Source of the DNA: Clostridia bacterium
GTDB lineage: Bacteria > Bacillota > Clostridia > Oscillospirales > Acutalibacteraceae
Assembly: GCA_017442225.1 (NCBI GenBank)
Contig: JAFSAR010000006.1
Location: forward strand, 1-64,000
DNA length: 64,000 nucleotides
Direction: 5' to 3'
Position 1 is the stretch's first letter. Each line of letters opens with the position of its first letter. The notes under the pieces were generated by a model. The model had not been told where the DNA came from, made no database searches, and saw only the letters and a list, made by a program, of their open reading frames with translations. Shown piece by piece: positions 1-8,030 of the stretch. The translations under genes were made by a program, and so were the position numbers.

Positions 1-124
1 AACCATCAACGATAGCCTTTACCTTTTTAACATTGGGCTTCCAAGTTCTGTTTGAACGTCTGTGTGAGTGAGAAACCTTAATACCAAAAGCAATTTCTTT
101 GCTGCAAATTTCACATTTTGCCAT
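1..124 (-). CDS. rpmB: 50S ribosomal protein L28, C-terminus outside the window
   Basis: The reverse strand encodes MAKCEICSKEIAFGIKVSHS and then RRSNRTWKPNVKKVKAI, the usual bacterial L28 start with its N-terminal Cys pair and the conserved S-x-R-x-x-R-T-W-K-P-N block. L28 is a structural protein of the large ribosomal subunit. The ATG at 122-124 follows an AAAGGAGG-type ribosome binding site. Only about 41 of the usual roughly 62 residues are in view because the gene runs off the left edge. It appears monocistronic, reading away from the rubredoxin operon. Confidence 0.95.
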   Translation of the reverse strand, partial: MAKCEICSKEIAFGIKVSHSHRRSNRTWKPNVKKVKAIVDG

Positions 125-180
125 TGGTTGCACCTCCTTTTCGAATCGACCGAAACTTACTCGGTCACATAGCAAACACA

Positions 181-209
181 ATATTAACACAAAACTTCCA
201 AGATTGCAA
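181..209 (-). promoter_or_regulatory. Sigma-A promoter of rpmB
   Basis: On the minus strand a -35 TTGCAA and a -10 TAATAT are separated by exactly 17 bp. The leader that follows can form a short hairpin (GACCGA with TCGGTC, about 147-166) before the ribosome binding site; whether it has a regulatory role cannot be told. Confidence 0.7.
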
Positions 210-253
210 GCATTTTTTTAAAAAAATGAAAATATTTTTCAAAATACAAAAAA

Positions 254-297
254 GAGCGCCGCGTTTTGTTTTTTAGTAGAAACAAAACGCGGCGCTC
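254..297 (-). terminator. Intrinsic terminator of the flavodiiron/rubredoxin operon
   Basis: A perfect 18-bp stem, GAGCGCCGCGTTTTGTTT with its complement, is followed on the minus strand by a T-rich tract. It lies just past the rubredoxin stop codon. Confidence 0.9.
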
Positions 298-311
298 AGC
301 GATGCAGAATA

Positions 312-470
312 TTATTCTTCACTAAAATCTTCTTTGCCTACGCCGCAAAGGGGGCAAACAAAGTCATCGGGCAGGTCCTCAAACTTGGTGCCTGGCGCTA
401 TTCCGTGTTCCTCGTCGCCTGCAGCCTCGTCGTAAACCCAACCGCAAATATTGCATACGTACTTTTTCAT
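312..470 (-). CDS. Rubredoxin
   Basis: This 52-residue protein starts [19 protein letters not shown] and ends in [17 protein letters not shown]. The two CxxCGY/CPxCG knuckles bind the single Fe(SCys)4 centre, and the length is normal for a stand-alone rubredoxin. It is a cytoplasmic one-electron carrier. It is 34 bp downstream of the flavodiiron gene with its own AGAGGTG ribosome binding site, and a terminator follows, so the two are probably cotranscribed. Rubredoxin is the usual electron donor to flavodiiron oxygen/NO reductases in anaerobes, although the neighbouring enzyme already carries a rubredoxin domain. Confidence 0.95.
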   Translation of the reverse strand: MKKYVCNICGWVYDEAAGDEEHGIAPGTKFEDLPDDFVCPLCGVGKEDFSEE

Positions 471-504
471 TATTTTCACCTCTTATTACAGAATATGTTT
501 TTTA

Positions 505-2295
505 TTATTTTATTTCTTCAAAATCGGCGGCGCCGTGCTTGCAAAGCGGGCAGACGAAATCCTCGGGCAATGTGTCGCCTTCGTAAACGTAACCGCAGAC
601 TTTACAGACAAAACCCTTTTTTCCGTCAGTTTGTGGCTTTGGTTTAACATTGTCATAATAATAACTATATGTCATACTTTCTTTATCGGAAAGCACTCTT
701 GCTTCGGTGATTTCACAAATAAACATACCGTGTGTGTCAAGGTCGACATACTGTTCCACACGAAGTGACATAAACGAGTTAATGTGTCGCGGCAAGAATA
801 CAAGACCATTATCAGAGCGAAGCGGCTCACATTCTGCAAATTTATCGATATTTCTGCCACTTTGGAAACCGAATTTTTCAAATACAGCAAACGGAGCGTC
901 AACACTTAAAACATTTATGTTCATTTTGCCTGTTTGCTTGATGATGTGATGTGAATAGTTTTCTTTGTTTATGGTTACAGCGATTTTGTTTGGTGTGTTG
1001 GTAACCTGTGTTACAGTATTTACAATAAGGCCGTTATCCTTCTTGCCGTCGTTACAGGTAACTACATAGAGTCCGTAGCCAATGTTAAACAGCGCCGAAA
1101 GGTCGTTTTTATTGGCGGTGGAATCCTGAAGCGCCAGATAATCCATACAAAGCTCATCTGCAAGTGCATTAAGTTGGCTGCTGCTTTCTTCGTTTAAAGC
1201 TGACAGTATTTTAACTGTATTGTCTGCAAAAGTAATGTTTTTACTATTTGCAAACAATTCTTTCATAACCTTCGCAGCAAGCGGTGCCCAACTGCCGTTT
1301 TCTATAAATGCTACTGTGCGGTTTTGGAAGTTGCGCTCGGTGAGGTGGTTTATAAATTCACGCATAAAGGGGAATATCTCGGCGTTATATGTGGTGGTAG
1401 CGAGAACTAATTTGCTGTAACGGAAAGCGTCTTCAACTGCCTCTGCCATATCGCAACGCGCAAGGTCGTTTATAACGACCTTTGGGCAACCGTTAGCACG
1501 TAATTTGTCAGCAAGCTGGTAAACTGCTTTTTTAGTATTACCATAAACCGAGGTGTAGGCGATTACTATACCTTCCTCCTCTACTTGATAACTCGACCAG
1601 ATATCATAAAGATTTATATAGTAACCTAAATTTTCGGTAAGAACAGGACCATGAAGTGGGCAAATTTTTTCTATGTCGAGTGTTGCCGCTTTTTTGAGCA
1701 GAGCCTGTACCTGCGCACCGTATTTACCAACAATACCTATATAGTAGCGTCGCGCTTCGCACGCCCAGTCCTCGTCCGTGTCGGGTGTGCCGAATTTACC
1801 AAAGCCGTCCGCCGAAAACAATACCTTATCGGTGCTATCGTAAGTTACGATAACCTCAGGCCAGTGTACCATAGGCGCCGTAACAAAGGTGAGATTATGG
1901 CGACCAAGACTTAACGTATTGCCTTCGCCTACGACAATACGGTTGTCAGTAAACTCTGTACCAAAAAATTGTTTCATCATATTAAATGCTTTTTGTGATG
2001 ATACTATTGTTGCGTTTGGATAGCGTTTTATAAAGTTTACAATATTTGCCGAATGGTCAGGCTCCATATGTTGAATTATGAGGTAATGGGGTGCTTTGTC
2101 ACCTAAAATATTCTGGATATTATCGAGCCATTCGTGTGTAAATGCGGCGTCAACTGTATCCATAACGGCAATCTTCTCGTCAAGTATAACATAAGAGTTA
2201 TAAGATATACCGTTAGGTACTATATACTGACCTTCAAACAAATCAATCTTTTTGTCATTCACACCTACGTATTTTATGTCGTTTGTAATAACCAT
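505..2295 (-). CDS. Flavodiiron protein with C-terminal flavin-reductase and rubredoxin domains
   Basis: A 596-residue cytoplasmic oxygen and/or NO reductase. Residues about 1-235 form the metallo-beta-lactamase-like diiron domain with all expected ligands: H76-x-E78-x-D80-H81, H144, D163 and H215. Residues about 243-385 are a flavodoxin domain with the FMN loop TSVYGNTKKA. Residues about 395-545 look like an FMN-binding flavin reductase domain. Residues about 558-596 are a rubredoxin domain with CKVCGYVY and CPLCKHG. The layout equals Moorella FprA fused to its partner Hrb (flavin reductase-rubredoxin), so one chain could carry electrons from NAD(P)H to the diiron site. The ATG has an AGAGGTTG binding site. 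The choice between oxygen and NO as main substrate cannot be read from the sequence. Confidence 0.92.
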   Translation of the reverse strand: MVITNDIKYVGVNDKKIDLFEGQYIVPNGISYNSYVILDEKIAVMDTVDAAFTHEWLDNIQNILGDKAPHYLIIQHMEPDHSANIVNFIKRYPNATIVSSQKAFNMMKQFFGTEFTDNRIVVGEGNTLSLGRHNLTFVTAPMVHWPEVIVTYDSTDKVLFSADGFGKFGTPDTDEDWACEARRYYIGIVGKYGAQVQALLKKAATLDIEKICPLHGPVLTENLGYYINLYDIWSSYQVEEEGIVIAYTSVYGNTKKAVYQLADKLRANGCPKVVINDLARCDMAEAVEDAFRYSKLVLATTTYNAEIFPFMREFINHLTERNFQNRTVAFIENGSWAPLAAKVMKELFANSKNITFADNTVKILSALNEESSSQLNALADELCMDYLALQDSTANKNDLSALFNIGYGLYVVTCNDGKKDNGLIVNTVTQVTNTPNKIAVTINKENYSHHIIKQTGKMNINVLSVDAPFAVFEKFGFQSGRNIDKFAECEPLRSDNGLVFLPRHINSFMSLRVEQYVDLDTHGMFICEITEARVLSDKESMTYSYYYDNVKPKPQTDGKKGFVCKVCGYVYEGDTLPEDFVCPLCKHGAADFEEIK

Positions 2296-2336
2296 TTTAT
2301 CACAACCTCTTTTAAAAGTATTCTCCTTAAAAATAA

Positions 2337-2365
2337 ATATATTATACTTTAATTAACAAAGTCAA
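2337..2365 (-). promoter_or_regulatory. Possible promoter of the flavodiiron/rubredoxin operon
   Basis: The minus strand has TTGACT at 2365-2360. Seventeen bp downstream lies only a weak ATATAT; a perfect TATAAT sits at 13 bp spacing instead. One of these is probably the -10 element. Confidence 0.4.
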
Positions 2366-2395
2366 GAGATAATGTGAAAAAATTTTAAATTTCAC

Positions 2396-2424
2396 TTGAC
2401 ATAAGGGGATATTGGTAGTATAAT
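2396..2424 (+). promoter_or_regulatory. Sigma-A promoter of the histidine operon
   Basis: Perfect TTGACA and TATAAT hexamers with a 17-bp spacer. Transcription should start near 2431, immediately ahead of the candidate repressor operator. Confidence 0.9.
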
Positions 2425-2436
2425 TCATCACATTAA

Positions 2437-2456
2437 CACATTAGTATGCTAAAGTG
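2437..2456 (+). promoter_or_regulatory. Candidate HisR (TrpR-family) operator
   Basis: CACATTAGTATGCTAAAGTG is palindromic at 16 of 20 positions with half-sites TTAG/CTAA, reminiscent of the CTAG half-sites of the E. coli trp operator. It begins a few bases after the predicted transcription start and 20 bp before the TrpR-family gene, the right place for autorepression of the whole his operon. The assignment is inferred from position and symmetry. Confidence 0.65.
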
Positions 2457-2475
2457 ATTAAAGACGGAGGATATT

Positions 2476-2772
2476 ATGAGCAGTTGGCATAACAAAAGTA
2501 CAGACCAATTATGTGAGGCTTTACTCTCTCTTAAAACAAAGGAGGAGTGCTACGCTTTTTTGGAGGATATTTGCACCATAAAAGAGGCGCTTGACATTTC
2601 TCAAAGGTTGTCGGTTGCAAAGATGCTTAAAAAAGGAATAAGCTATACCAAAATCACCAAAGAAACAGGCGCGAGCGCGGCGACCATAAGCAGGGTCAGC
2701 AAATGCTGCGAGTATGGCGCAGGCGGATATAATATAGTTATAGGCAGATGCGAGGGCGAAAACAATGATTGA
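2476..2772 (+). CDS. hisR: TrpR-family regulator (YerC/YecD type), probable histidine-operon repressor HisR
   Basis: A 98-residue protein with the YerC/YecD signature: a Trp-repressor-like helical core, RLSVAKMLKKGISYTKITKETGASAATISRVSKC, whose C-terminal part is the helix-turn-helix. TrpR-family proteins bind DNA as dimers and sense a ligand. In several Firmicutes the member in front of his genes has been proposed as the histidine regulator HisR. Here it is the first gene of a full his operon, overlaps hisZ by 8 bp, and has a palindrome at the promoter. No conventional co-repressor pocket can be confirmed by eye, so histidine as ligand is inferred from context. Confidence 0.8.
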   Translation: MSSWHNKSTDQLCEALLSLKTKEECYAFLEDICTIKEALDISQRLSVAKMLKKGISYTKITKETGASAATISRVSKCCEYGAGGYNIVIGRCEGENND

Positions 2773-3862
2773 TAACAACATTTTAAGAAATGAAGAAAAG
2801 GCGATATTTGCCCTGCGTTCACTCTACAGCAAGTACGGCTACAAGCCTTTTAAAATGAGCAAGTTTGAGGAATATGAGTTTTATATTCAGAATAAGGACT
2901 TTCTGGTAAGTGACCGCATTATTGCATTTAACGATACAAACGGTAAGCTGTTGGCGCTAAAGCCCGACGTTACGCTGTCGATTGTCAAAAATGGCGAGGA
3001 CGTTTGCGGCTTTAAGCAAAAGGTATGCTATAACGAAAATGTTTACCGTGTGTCAGAAAACACTCATCAGTTTAAAGAGATTATGCAGACGGGCGTTGAA
3101 TGCATTGGTGACGTCAAGCTATACGATATATATGAAATGATAGTTATGGCGGCAGAGAGCCTCTCGCTCATTTCAGACGATTTTGTACTTGAAATATCTC
3201 ACTTGGGACTTCTGTCGTCATTGCTTGATAATATCTGTGACAATCCTGCCTTTAAGACAGAGGCAATAAAATATATTTCTGACAAAAACAGCCACGACCT
3301 ATCTCGTATTTGTAACGAAAATGGGGTAGAGGAAAAGGCAAAAAATATTCTTTTAAACTTTGTTTCAATTTACGGCGAAAGAAATACTGTTTTGAGGCAT
3401 TTAGACGCTTTAGGCGGATATATTGCTACGGATGCCGTAAATACTTTAAAAACACTATCGGGAATGCTTGACAATCTGTCTTTCGGTGGTAAAATAAAAT
3501 TTGACTTTTCTGCCGTAAGCGATATGAATTATTATAACGGTATAGTGTTTAAGGGATATGTCAACGGGCTTTCGCAAAGTGTGCTTACAGGCGGACAGTA
3601 TGATAATCTGCTTTATAAAATGGGCAGACGCGCGTGTGCTATAGGCTTTGCAATTTATCTCGATTTATTAGAAGATTTGCCAAGCGAAAAGCAAGGGTTT
3701 GACGTTGATGTTTTACTGATTTGCGATGATAAAACAGATAACAATATCTTAACCCTTACCGTAAAGCAGATAGTTGACGGTGGAAAGACCGTATCTGTTC
3801 AGAATAATGATAGCGGTAAAATAAGATATAAAGAACTTAAAGACATAAGGGGAGGGGTATAA
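2765..3862 (+). CDS. hisZ: ATP phosphoribosyltransferase regulatory subunit
   Basis: A 365-residue protein related to class II histidyl-tRNA synthetase: RNEEKAIFALRSLYSKYGYKPFKMSKFEEYEF (motif 1-like region), LLALKPDVTLSIVK, then YYNGIVFKGYVNGLSQSVLTGGQYDNLLYKMG. It lacks the HisRS anticodon-binding domain, as expected for HisZ. HisZ pairs with short-form HisG to build the hetero-octameric first enzyme of histidine synthesis and to give it histidine feedback control. It overlaps the regulator gene by 8 bp and abuts hisG directly. Confidence 0.93.
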   Translation: MIDNNILRNEEKAIFALRSLYSKYGYKPFKMSKFEEYEFYIQNKDFLVSDRIIAFNDTNGKLLALKPDVTLSIVKNGEDVCGFKQKVCYNENVYRVSENTHQFKEIMQTGVECIGDVKLYDIYEMIVMAAESLSLISDDFVLEISHLGLLSSLLDNICDNPAFKTEAIKYISDKNSHDLSRICNENGVEEKAKNILLNFVSIYGERNTVLRHLDALGGYIATDAVNTLKTLSGMLDNLSFGGKIKFDFSAVSDMNYYNGIVFKGYVNGLSQSVLTGGQYDNLLYKMGRRACAIGFAIYLDLLEDLPSEKQGFDVDVLLICDDKTDNNILTLTVKQIVDGGKTVSVQNNDSGKIRYKELKDIRGGV

Positions 3863-4492
3863 ATGCTTAATGTTGCATTGCCAAAGGGTAGGCTTGGTGA
3901 AAAAGTGTACGCTATGTTTGAGGCAGCAGGCTACGAGTGCCCCTCTATCAAAGAAAATAACCGTAAGCTCATTTTTGAAAACGAGGAGAAGCAAGTAAGA
4001 TACTTTTGGGTAAAGCCGTCCGACGTTGCGATTTATGTGGAGCGCGGCGCGGCAGACATAGGTGTTGCGGGTAAGGATATTTTGCTTGAATACAGCCCCG
4101 ACGTTTACGAGCTTCTTGACCTGAATCTCGGTAAATGCCGTATGGCAGTAGCGGCTCCCACCCATTTTCACGATGACGGGCAAAAGACTTTAAAGGTAGC
4201 AACCAAGTTTACAAATATTGCCGCAAACTATTATGCGGGTCTTGGTCGCGAAATTGATATTATAAAGCTTAACGGCTCAATCGAAATAGCCCCGATTTTA
4301 AAGCTTTCGGATGTGATTGTAGATATAGTCGAAACGGGAACCACCCTCAAAGAAAATAATCTTGAGGTTAAATCAACCATAGTGCCGATAAGCGCGCGAC
4401 TTATTGCCAATAAATCAAGCTTTAAGTTTAAAGGCGAAGCTATCGAAAAAATAGTAGACTCTATGAAAATTCAGGTGAAGAATAATGATTAA
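3863..4492 (+). CDS. hisG: ATP phosphoribosyltransferase catalytic subunit, short form
   Basis: A 209-residue protein starting MLNVALPKGRLGEKVYAMFE and carrying the signature DIVETGTTLKENNLEV, the PRPP-binding loop. It joins ATP and PRPP to give phosphoribosyl-ATP, the committed step of histidine synthesis. It lacks the roughly 80-residue C-terminal regulatory ACT-like domain of long HisG, so it needs HisZ, which is encoded immediately upstream. An AGGGGAGGGG binding site precedes the ATG, which begins right after the hisZ stop codon. Confidence 0.96.
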   Translation: MLNVALPKGRLGEKVYAMFEAAGYECPSIKENNRKLIFENEEKQVRYFWVKPSDVAIYVERGAADIGVAGKDILLEYSPDVYELLDLNLGKCRMAVAAPTHFHDDGQKTLKVATKFTNIAANYYAGLGREIDIIKLNGSIEIAPILKLSDVIVDIVETGTTLKENNLEVKSTIVPISARLIANKSSFKFKGEAIEKIVDSMKIQVKNND

Positions 4493-5768
4493 AATTTATA
4501 ATTACGGTGAGGTCTCAAATGACGAAATTTTTGCTCGAGACAATATAGCCTCAAATGTTGAGGGTGTTGTAAGCGATATTATCTCGAATGTAATAAATCG
4601 TGGTGACGAAGCAATTTTTGAATATGCTTTAAAATTCGACAAGGCAGAATTAAAATCGCTTGAAGTCACTGCCGATGAAATCGACGAGGCTTTTGCGCTT
4701 GTAGATGACGAATTTGTTGAGATAATAAAAGAGGCGGCAGAAAACATCCGCGCTTTTCACTCAAAACAGGTTAGAAACAGTTTTATTATAAACGAAAAAG
4801 ACGGTGTAGTAACCGGACAAAAAGTAACACCTATTGAAAAGGTAGGACTTTATGTACCGGGCGGCACTGCGGCGTATCCATCAACCGTTTTAATGGATAG
4901 TATTCCAGCTAAAATCGCGGGTTGTAAAGAAATAGTTATGGTAACACCGCCATCGGCTGACGGCAAGGTAAATCCTGTAATATTGGCAGCCGCAAGGATT
5001 GCAGGTGTTGATCGAATATTTAAAGTGGGTGGCGCACAGGCAGTAGCGGCACTTGCTTACGGCACAAAGAGTATACCAAAGGTTGATAAAATTGTAGGAC
5101 CCGGTAACGCTTTTGTTGCCGAGGCGAAAAAACAGGTGTTTGGCAAAGTGTCTATAGATATGATTGCGGGGCCGAGCGAAATTTTGGTTGTTGCTGATTC
5201 TACCGCTAATGCCCGTTTTGTAGCGGCAGATCTTCTTTCACAGGCAGAACACGACAAAATGGCGAGCGCAGTGCTTGTTTGTGACAGTCGCGATTTTGCC
5301 GAAAAGGTAAGCGCTGAGCTTGAAATTCAGATACCCGAACTACCACGTGCCGAAATCGCAAGGACATCTATTGACAATAACGGCAAGATTATCGTGGCTG
5401 AAGATAATTTAATGCTTGCTATTGATATTGCAAATGAAATAGCTCCCGAGCACTTAGAACTTTGTGTAGAAAATCCGTTTGATTATCTTGATAAGGTTAA
5501 ACATGCAGGCTCTATCTTTATGGGTAAATATTGTCCCGAGGCTTTGGGAGATTATTTTGCAGGTCCAAATCACACTTTACCAACAAGCGGTACCGCAAGA
5601 TTTTCATCACCTTTGTCGGTAGATGATTTTGTAAAGAAATCGCAGTTTACATACTTTACTGCCGATGCGCTAAAAAAGGTGGCCGACAAGGTGGCATATT
5701 TTGCCGATAAAGAGGGATTACATGCCCATGCTAAAAGCGCAACAATCAGATTTGAGGACGAAGAATGA
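4485..5768 (+). CDS. hisD: Histidinol dehydrogenase
   Basis: A 427-residue, normal-length, zinc-dependent NAD enzyme that makes the last two oxidations from L-histidinol to L-histidine. Recognisable stretches are GLYVPGGTAAYPSTVLM, KVGGAQAVAALAYGT, VDKIVGPGNAFVAEAKK, the family signature IDMIAGPSEILVVAD, AEHDKMASAVLV, and near the C-terminus AGPNHTLPTSGTARF. It overlaps hisG by 8 bp, indicating translational coupling. Confidence 0.97.
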   Translation: MIKIYNYGEVSNDEIFARDNIASNVEGVVSDIISNVINRGDEAIFEYALKFDKAELKSLEVTADEIDEAFALVDDEFVEIIKEAAENIRAFHSKQVRNSFIINEKDGVVTGQKVTPIEKVGLYVPGGTAAYPSTVLMDSIPAKIAGCKEIVMVTPPSADGKVNPVILAAARIAGVDRIFKVGGAQAVAALAYGTKSIPKVDKIVGPGNAFVAEAKKQVFGKVSIDMIAGPSEILVVADSTANARFVAADLLSQAEHDKMASAVLVCDSRDFAEKVSAELEIQIPELPRAEIARTSIDNNGKIIVAEDNLMLAIDIANEIAPEHLELCVENPFDYLDKVKHAGSIFMGKYCPEALGDYFAGPNHTLPTSGTARFSSPLSVDDFVKKSQFTYFTADALKKVADKVAYFADKEGLHAHAKSATIRFEDEE

Positions 5769-6826
5769 GTAGATTTTTTACAGATAGATTAAGTAATCTT
5801 ACCCCATATACCCCAGGTGAACAGCCAAAGGATATGCAGTACATAAAGCTTAATACGAACGAATCACCGTTTCCACCCTCAAAAGCGGTAAGTGACGCAG
5901 TATTTGCCGAGAGTCAAAAGCTACAGCTTTATTCCGACCCCGAATGTATTAATGTGCGTCGCGAATTGGCAAGAGTTTACGGTGTAGACATAAATCAAGT
6001 AATAGTTACAAATGGTTCTGACGAGGTGCTTAACTTTGCTTTTATGGCATTTGCCGACGAAAAAAGTCCGCTCGTATTTCCAGATATTACTTACGGATTT
6101 TATCCCGTTTTTGCTGAACTGAATCGCATACCATACACTGAAATACCACTCAAAGATGATTTTACTATTGATGTAAACGATTATATAGGCGTTAATAAAA
6201 CTGTAGTTATTGCAAATCCAAACGCACCGACTGGTATTGCACTTACACTCCAAGATATTGAAAAAATCGTTTCATCAAACCCTAAAAATGTAGTAATTAT
6301 CGATGAGGCTTACGTAGATTTTGGAGCCGAAAGTGCTATTACTCTCATAGATAAATATGACAATTTACTTGTGGTACAAACCTTTTCAAAATCACGCTCT
6401 ATGGCAGGCGCACGCTTGGGCTTTGCTATTGGTAACCAAAAGCTTATCGCCGATCTTAACACAATAAGATACTCTACAAATCCGTATAATGTAAATCGCA
6501 TGACCGATGCTGCAGGTGCTGCGGCGCTTATTGATAACGATTATTATATGAATAACTGCAAAACAATTATCGATAATCGCGAGTGGACTGTGTCAGAGCT
6601 TCAAAAATTAGGTTTTGAGGTGCTAGCGTCAAAAGCAAACTTTGTTTTTGCAAAGAACGATAAAATTGACGGTAAAAAACTATATCTTGAGCTTAAAAAT
6701 CGAGGTATACTTATTCGCCATTTTACCAAAGACGCTATTTGTCAGTATAACCGTATTACAATTGGTACTATCGAGCAGATGAAAAAACTAATTGATACCA
6801 TATCTCTAATACTAGAGGAGAATTAA
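5765..6826 (+). CDS. hisC: Histidinol-phosphate aminotransferase
   Basis: A 353-residue PLP fold-type I aminotransferase. It shows LNTNESPFPPS near the N-terminus, SDPECINVRRELARVYGV, the substrate loop VTNGSDEVLNFAF, NPNAPTG, the VIIDEAYVDF strand, and the PLP-lysine region QTFSKSRSMAGARLGFAIG. It transfers the amino group from glutamate to imidazole-acetol phosphate. Its ATG overlaps the hisD stop by 4 bp. Confidence 0.95.
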   Translation: MSRFFTDRLSNLTPYTPGEQPKDMQYIKLNTNESPFPPSKAVSDAVFAESQKLQLYSDPECINVRRELARVYGVDINQVIVTNGSDEVLNFAFMAFADEKSPLVFPDITYGFYPVFAELNRIPYTEIPLKDDFTIDVNDYIGVNKTVVIANPNAPTGIALTLQDIEKIVSSNPKNVVIIDEAYVDFGAESAITLIDKYDNLLVVQTFSKSRSMAGARLGFAIGNQKLIADLNTIRYSTNPYNVNRMTDAAGAAALIDNDYYMNNCKTIIDNREWTVSELQKLGFEVLASKANFVFAKNDKIDGKKLYLELKNRGILIRHFTKDAICQYNRITIGTIEQMKKLIDTISLILEEN

Positions 6827-6827
6827 A

Positions 6828-7418
6828 ATGAGAACTGCAGAAATTATAAGAAAAACCGCTGAGACAGATATTAAACTTACTATTAACCTTGACGGCAAGG
6901 GTGAGTCTGTTTGTGATACAAGCTGTCCGTTCCTCGACCATATGTTAACTCTTTTTGCCCGTCACGGTCGATTTGATTTAAACGTTAAATGCGTGGGGGA
7001 TATAGAGGTAGATTATCACCACACTACCGAGGACATAGGAATAGCTTTAGGTCAAGCCTTTAAAGAGGCATTGGGTGATAAAAAGGGTATTACACGTTAC
7101 GGTGATACGACACTTCCTATGGACGAGTCATTGATACTTACTGCTGTTGATATTTCGGGTAGAGGCGGTTGTTATTACGAAGTTGAAATGCCCACCGAAA
7201 AGGTAGGAGACTTTGATACCGAGCTTAATCACGAGTTCTGGAGCGCCTTTGCTTATAATTCGGGCATTACTACCCATATGGTAAAATTTGCGGGCGAAAA
7301 TTCTCACCATATAATCGAGGGTTGCTTTAAGTCGATAGCGCGTACGCTTCGTACAGCGGTGGCTATCGACAAGGCTTTTGCTGATGATATTCCATCTACG
7401 AAAGGTGTTATAGCATGA
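6828..7418 (+). CDS. hisB: Imidazoleglycerol-phosphate dehydratase
   Basis: A 196-residue monofunctional IGP dehydratase without the N-terminal phosphatase half found in enterobacterial HisB. The Mn-binding motifs are present: CPFLDHMLTLFARHGRFDL, DYHHTTEDIGIALGQA, and SHHIIEGCFKSIARTLR. It converts imidazoleglycerol phosphate to imidazole-acetol phosphate. GAGG upstream of the ATG serves as ribosome binding site, and the stop overlaps the hisH start. Since it lacks a phosphatase, the histidinol-phosphatase step must be supplied elsewhere; the PHP protein at the end of the operon fits. Confidence 0.97.
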   Translation: MRTAEIIRKTAETDIKLTINLDGKGESVCDTSCPFLDHMLTLFARHGRFDLNVKCVGDIEVDYHHTTEDIGIALGQAFKEALGDKKGITRYGDTTLPMDESLILTAVDISGRGGCYYEVEMPTEKVGDFDTELNHEFWSAFAYNSGITTHMVKFAGENSHHIIEGCFKSIARTLRTAVAIDKAFADDIPSTKGVIA

Positions 7419-8026
7419 TAGCCATAATTGATTACGGCGTGGGTAATTTGTTTTCGCTGATTTCATCATTTGAAAAGATTGGCGCAGAGATTGTCGTAAC
7501 TGCAGACCCTCAGGTTATCAGCAGTGCCGATGGTATAATATTGCCTGGTGTAGGGGCATTTAGCGATGCCGCAAAAAAACTGCGCGACAGCGGTCTTGAT
7601 AAAGTGATAATTGAACAGGCAAAATCAGGAAAAAAACTAATGGGTATTTGCCTGGGTATGCAGATGCTTTTTGAAAAGAGCTTTGAATACGGAGTTCATA
7701 ATGGCTTGGGACTATTAAAAGGCAATATTGTACCTATGAAAGACAAAATACCCAAAAATTTAAAAATTCCGCACATTGGTTGGAATGCGTTGCATTTTAC
7801 TTGCGAGAGCAATTTGTTTAAATATATAAATCCAAATGACTGTGTTTATTTTGTGCATTCATTTTATGCTACCGACTGTGACGACAGTGTTATAGCTACA
7901 GCTGAATACGGCAAAGAACTTACAGCAGCCGTGCAAAAAGATAACATTATCGGCTGTCAGTTCCACCCCGAAAAAAGCGGCGAGGTAGGACTTAATATTT
8001 TGCGTGCTTTTTGTGAAATGGAGTAA
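7415..8026 (+). CDS. hisH: Imidazole glycerol phosphate synthase, glutaminase subunit
   Basis: A 203-residue class I glutamine amidotransferase. Features are IIDYGVGNLFSL at the start, the nucleophile elbow MGICLGMQMLFE with the catalytic Cys, and the His-Glu pair in GCQFHPEKSGEVGL. It provides ammonia by a tunnel to HisF. It overlaps hisB by 4 bp and sits near hisA and hisF, as in most his operons. Confidence 0.97.
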   Translation: MIAIIDYGVGNLFSLISSFEKIGAEIVVTADPQVISSADGIILPGVGAFSDAAKKLRDSGLDKVIIEQAKSGKKLMGICLGMQMLFEKSFEYGVHNGLGLLKGNIVPMKDKIPKNLKIPHIGWNALHFTCESNLFKYINPNDCVYFVHSFYATDCDDSVIATAEYGKELTAAVQKDNIIGCQFHPEKSGEVGLNILRAFCEME

Positions 8027-8030
8027 AAAA

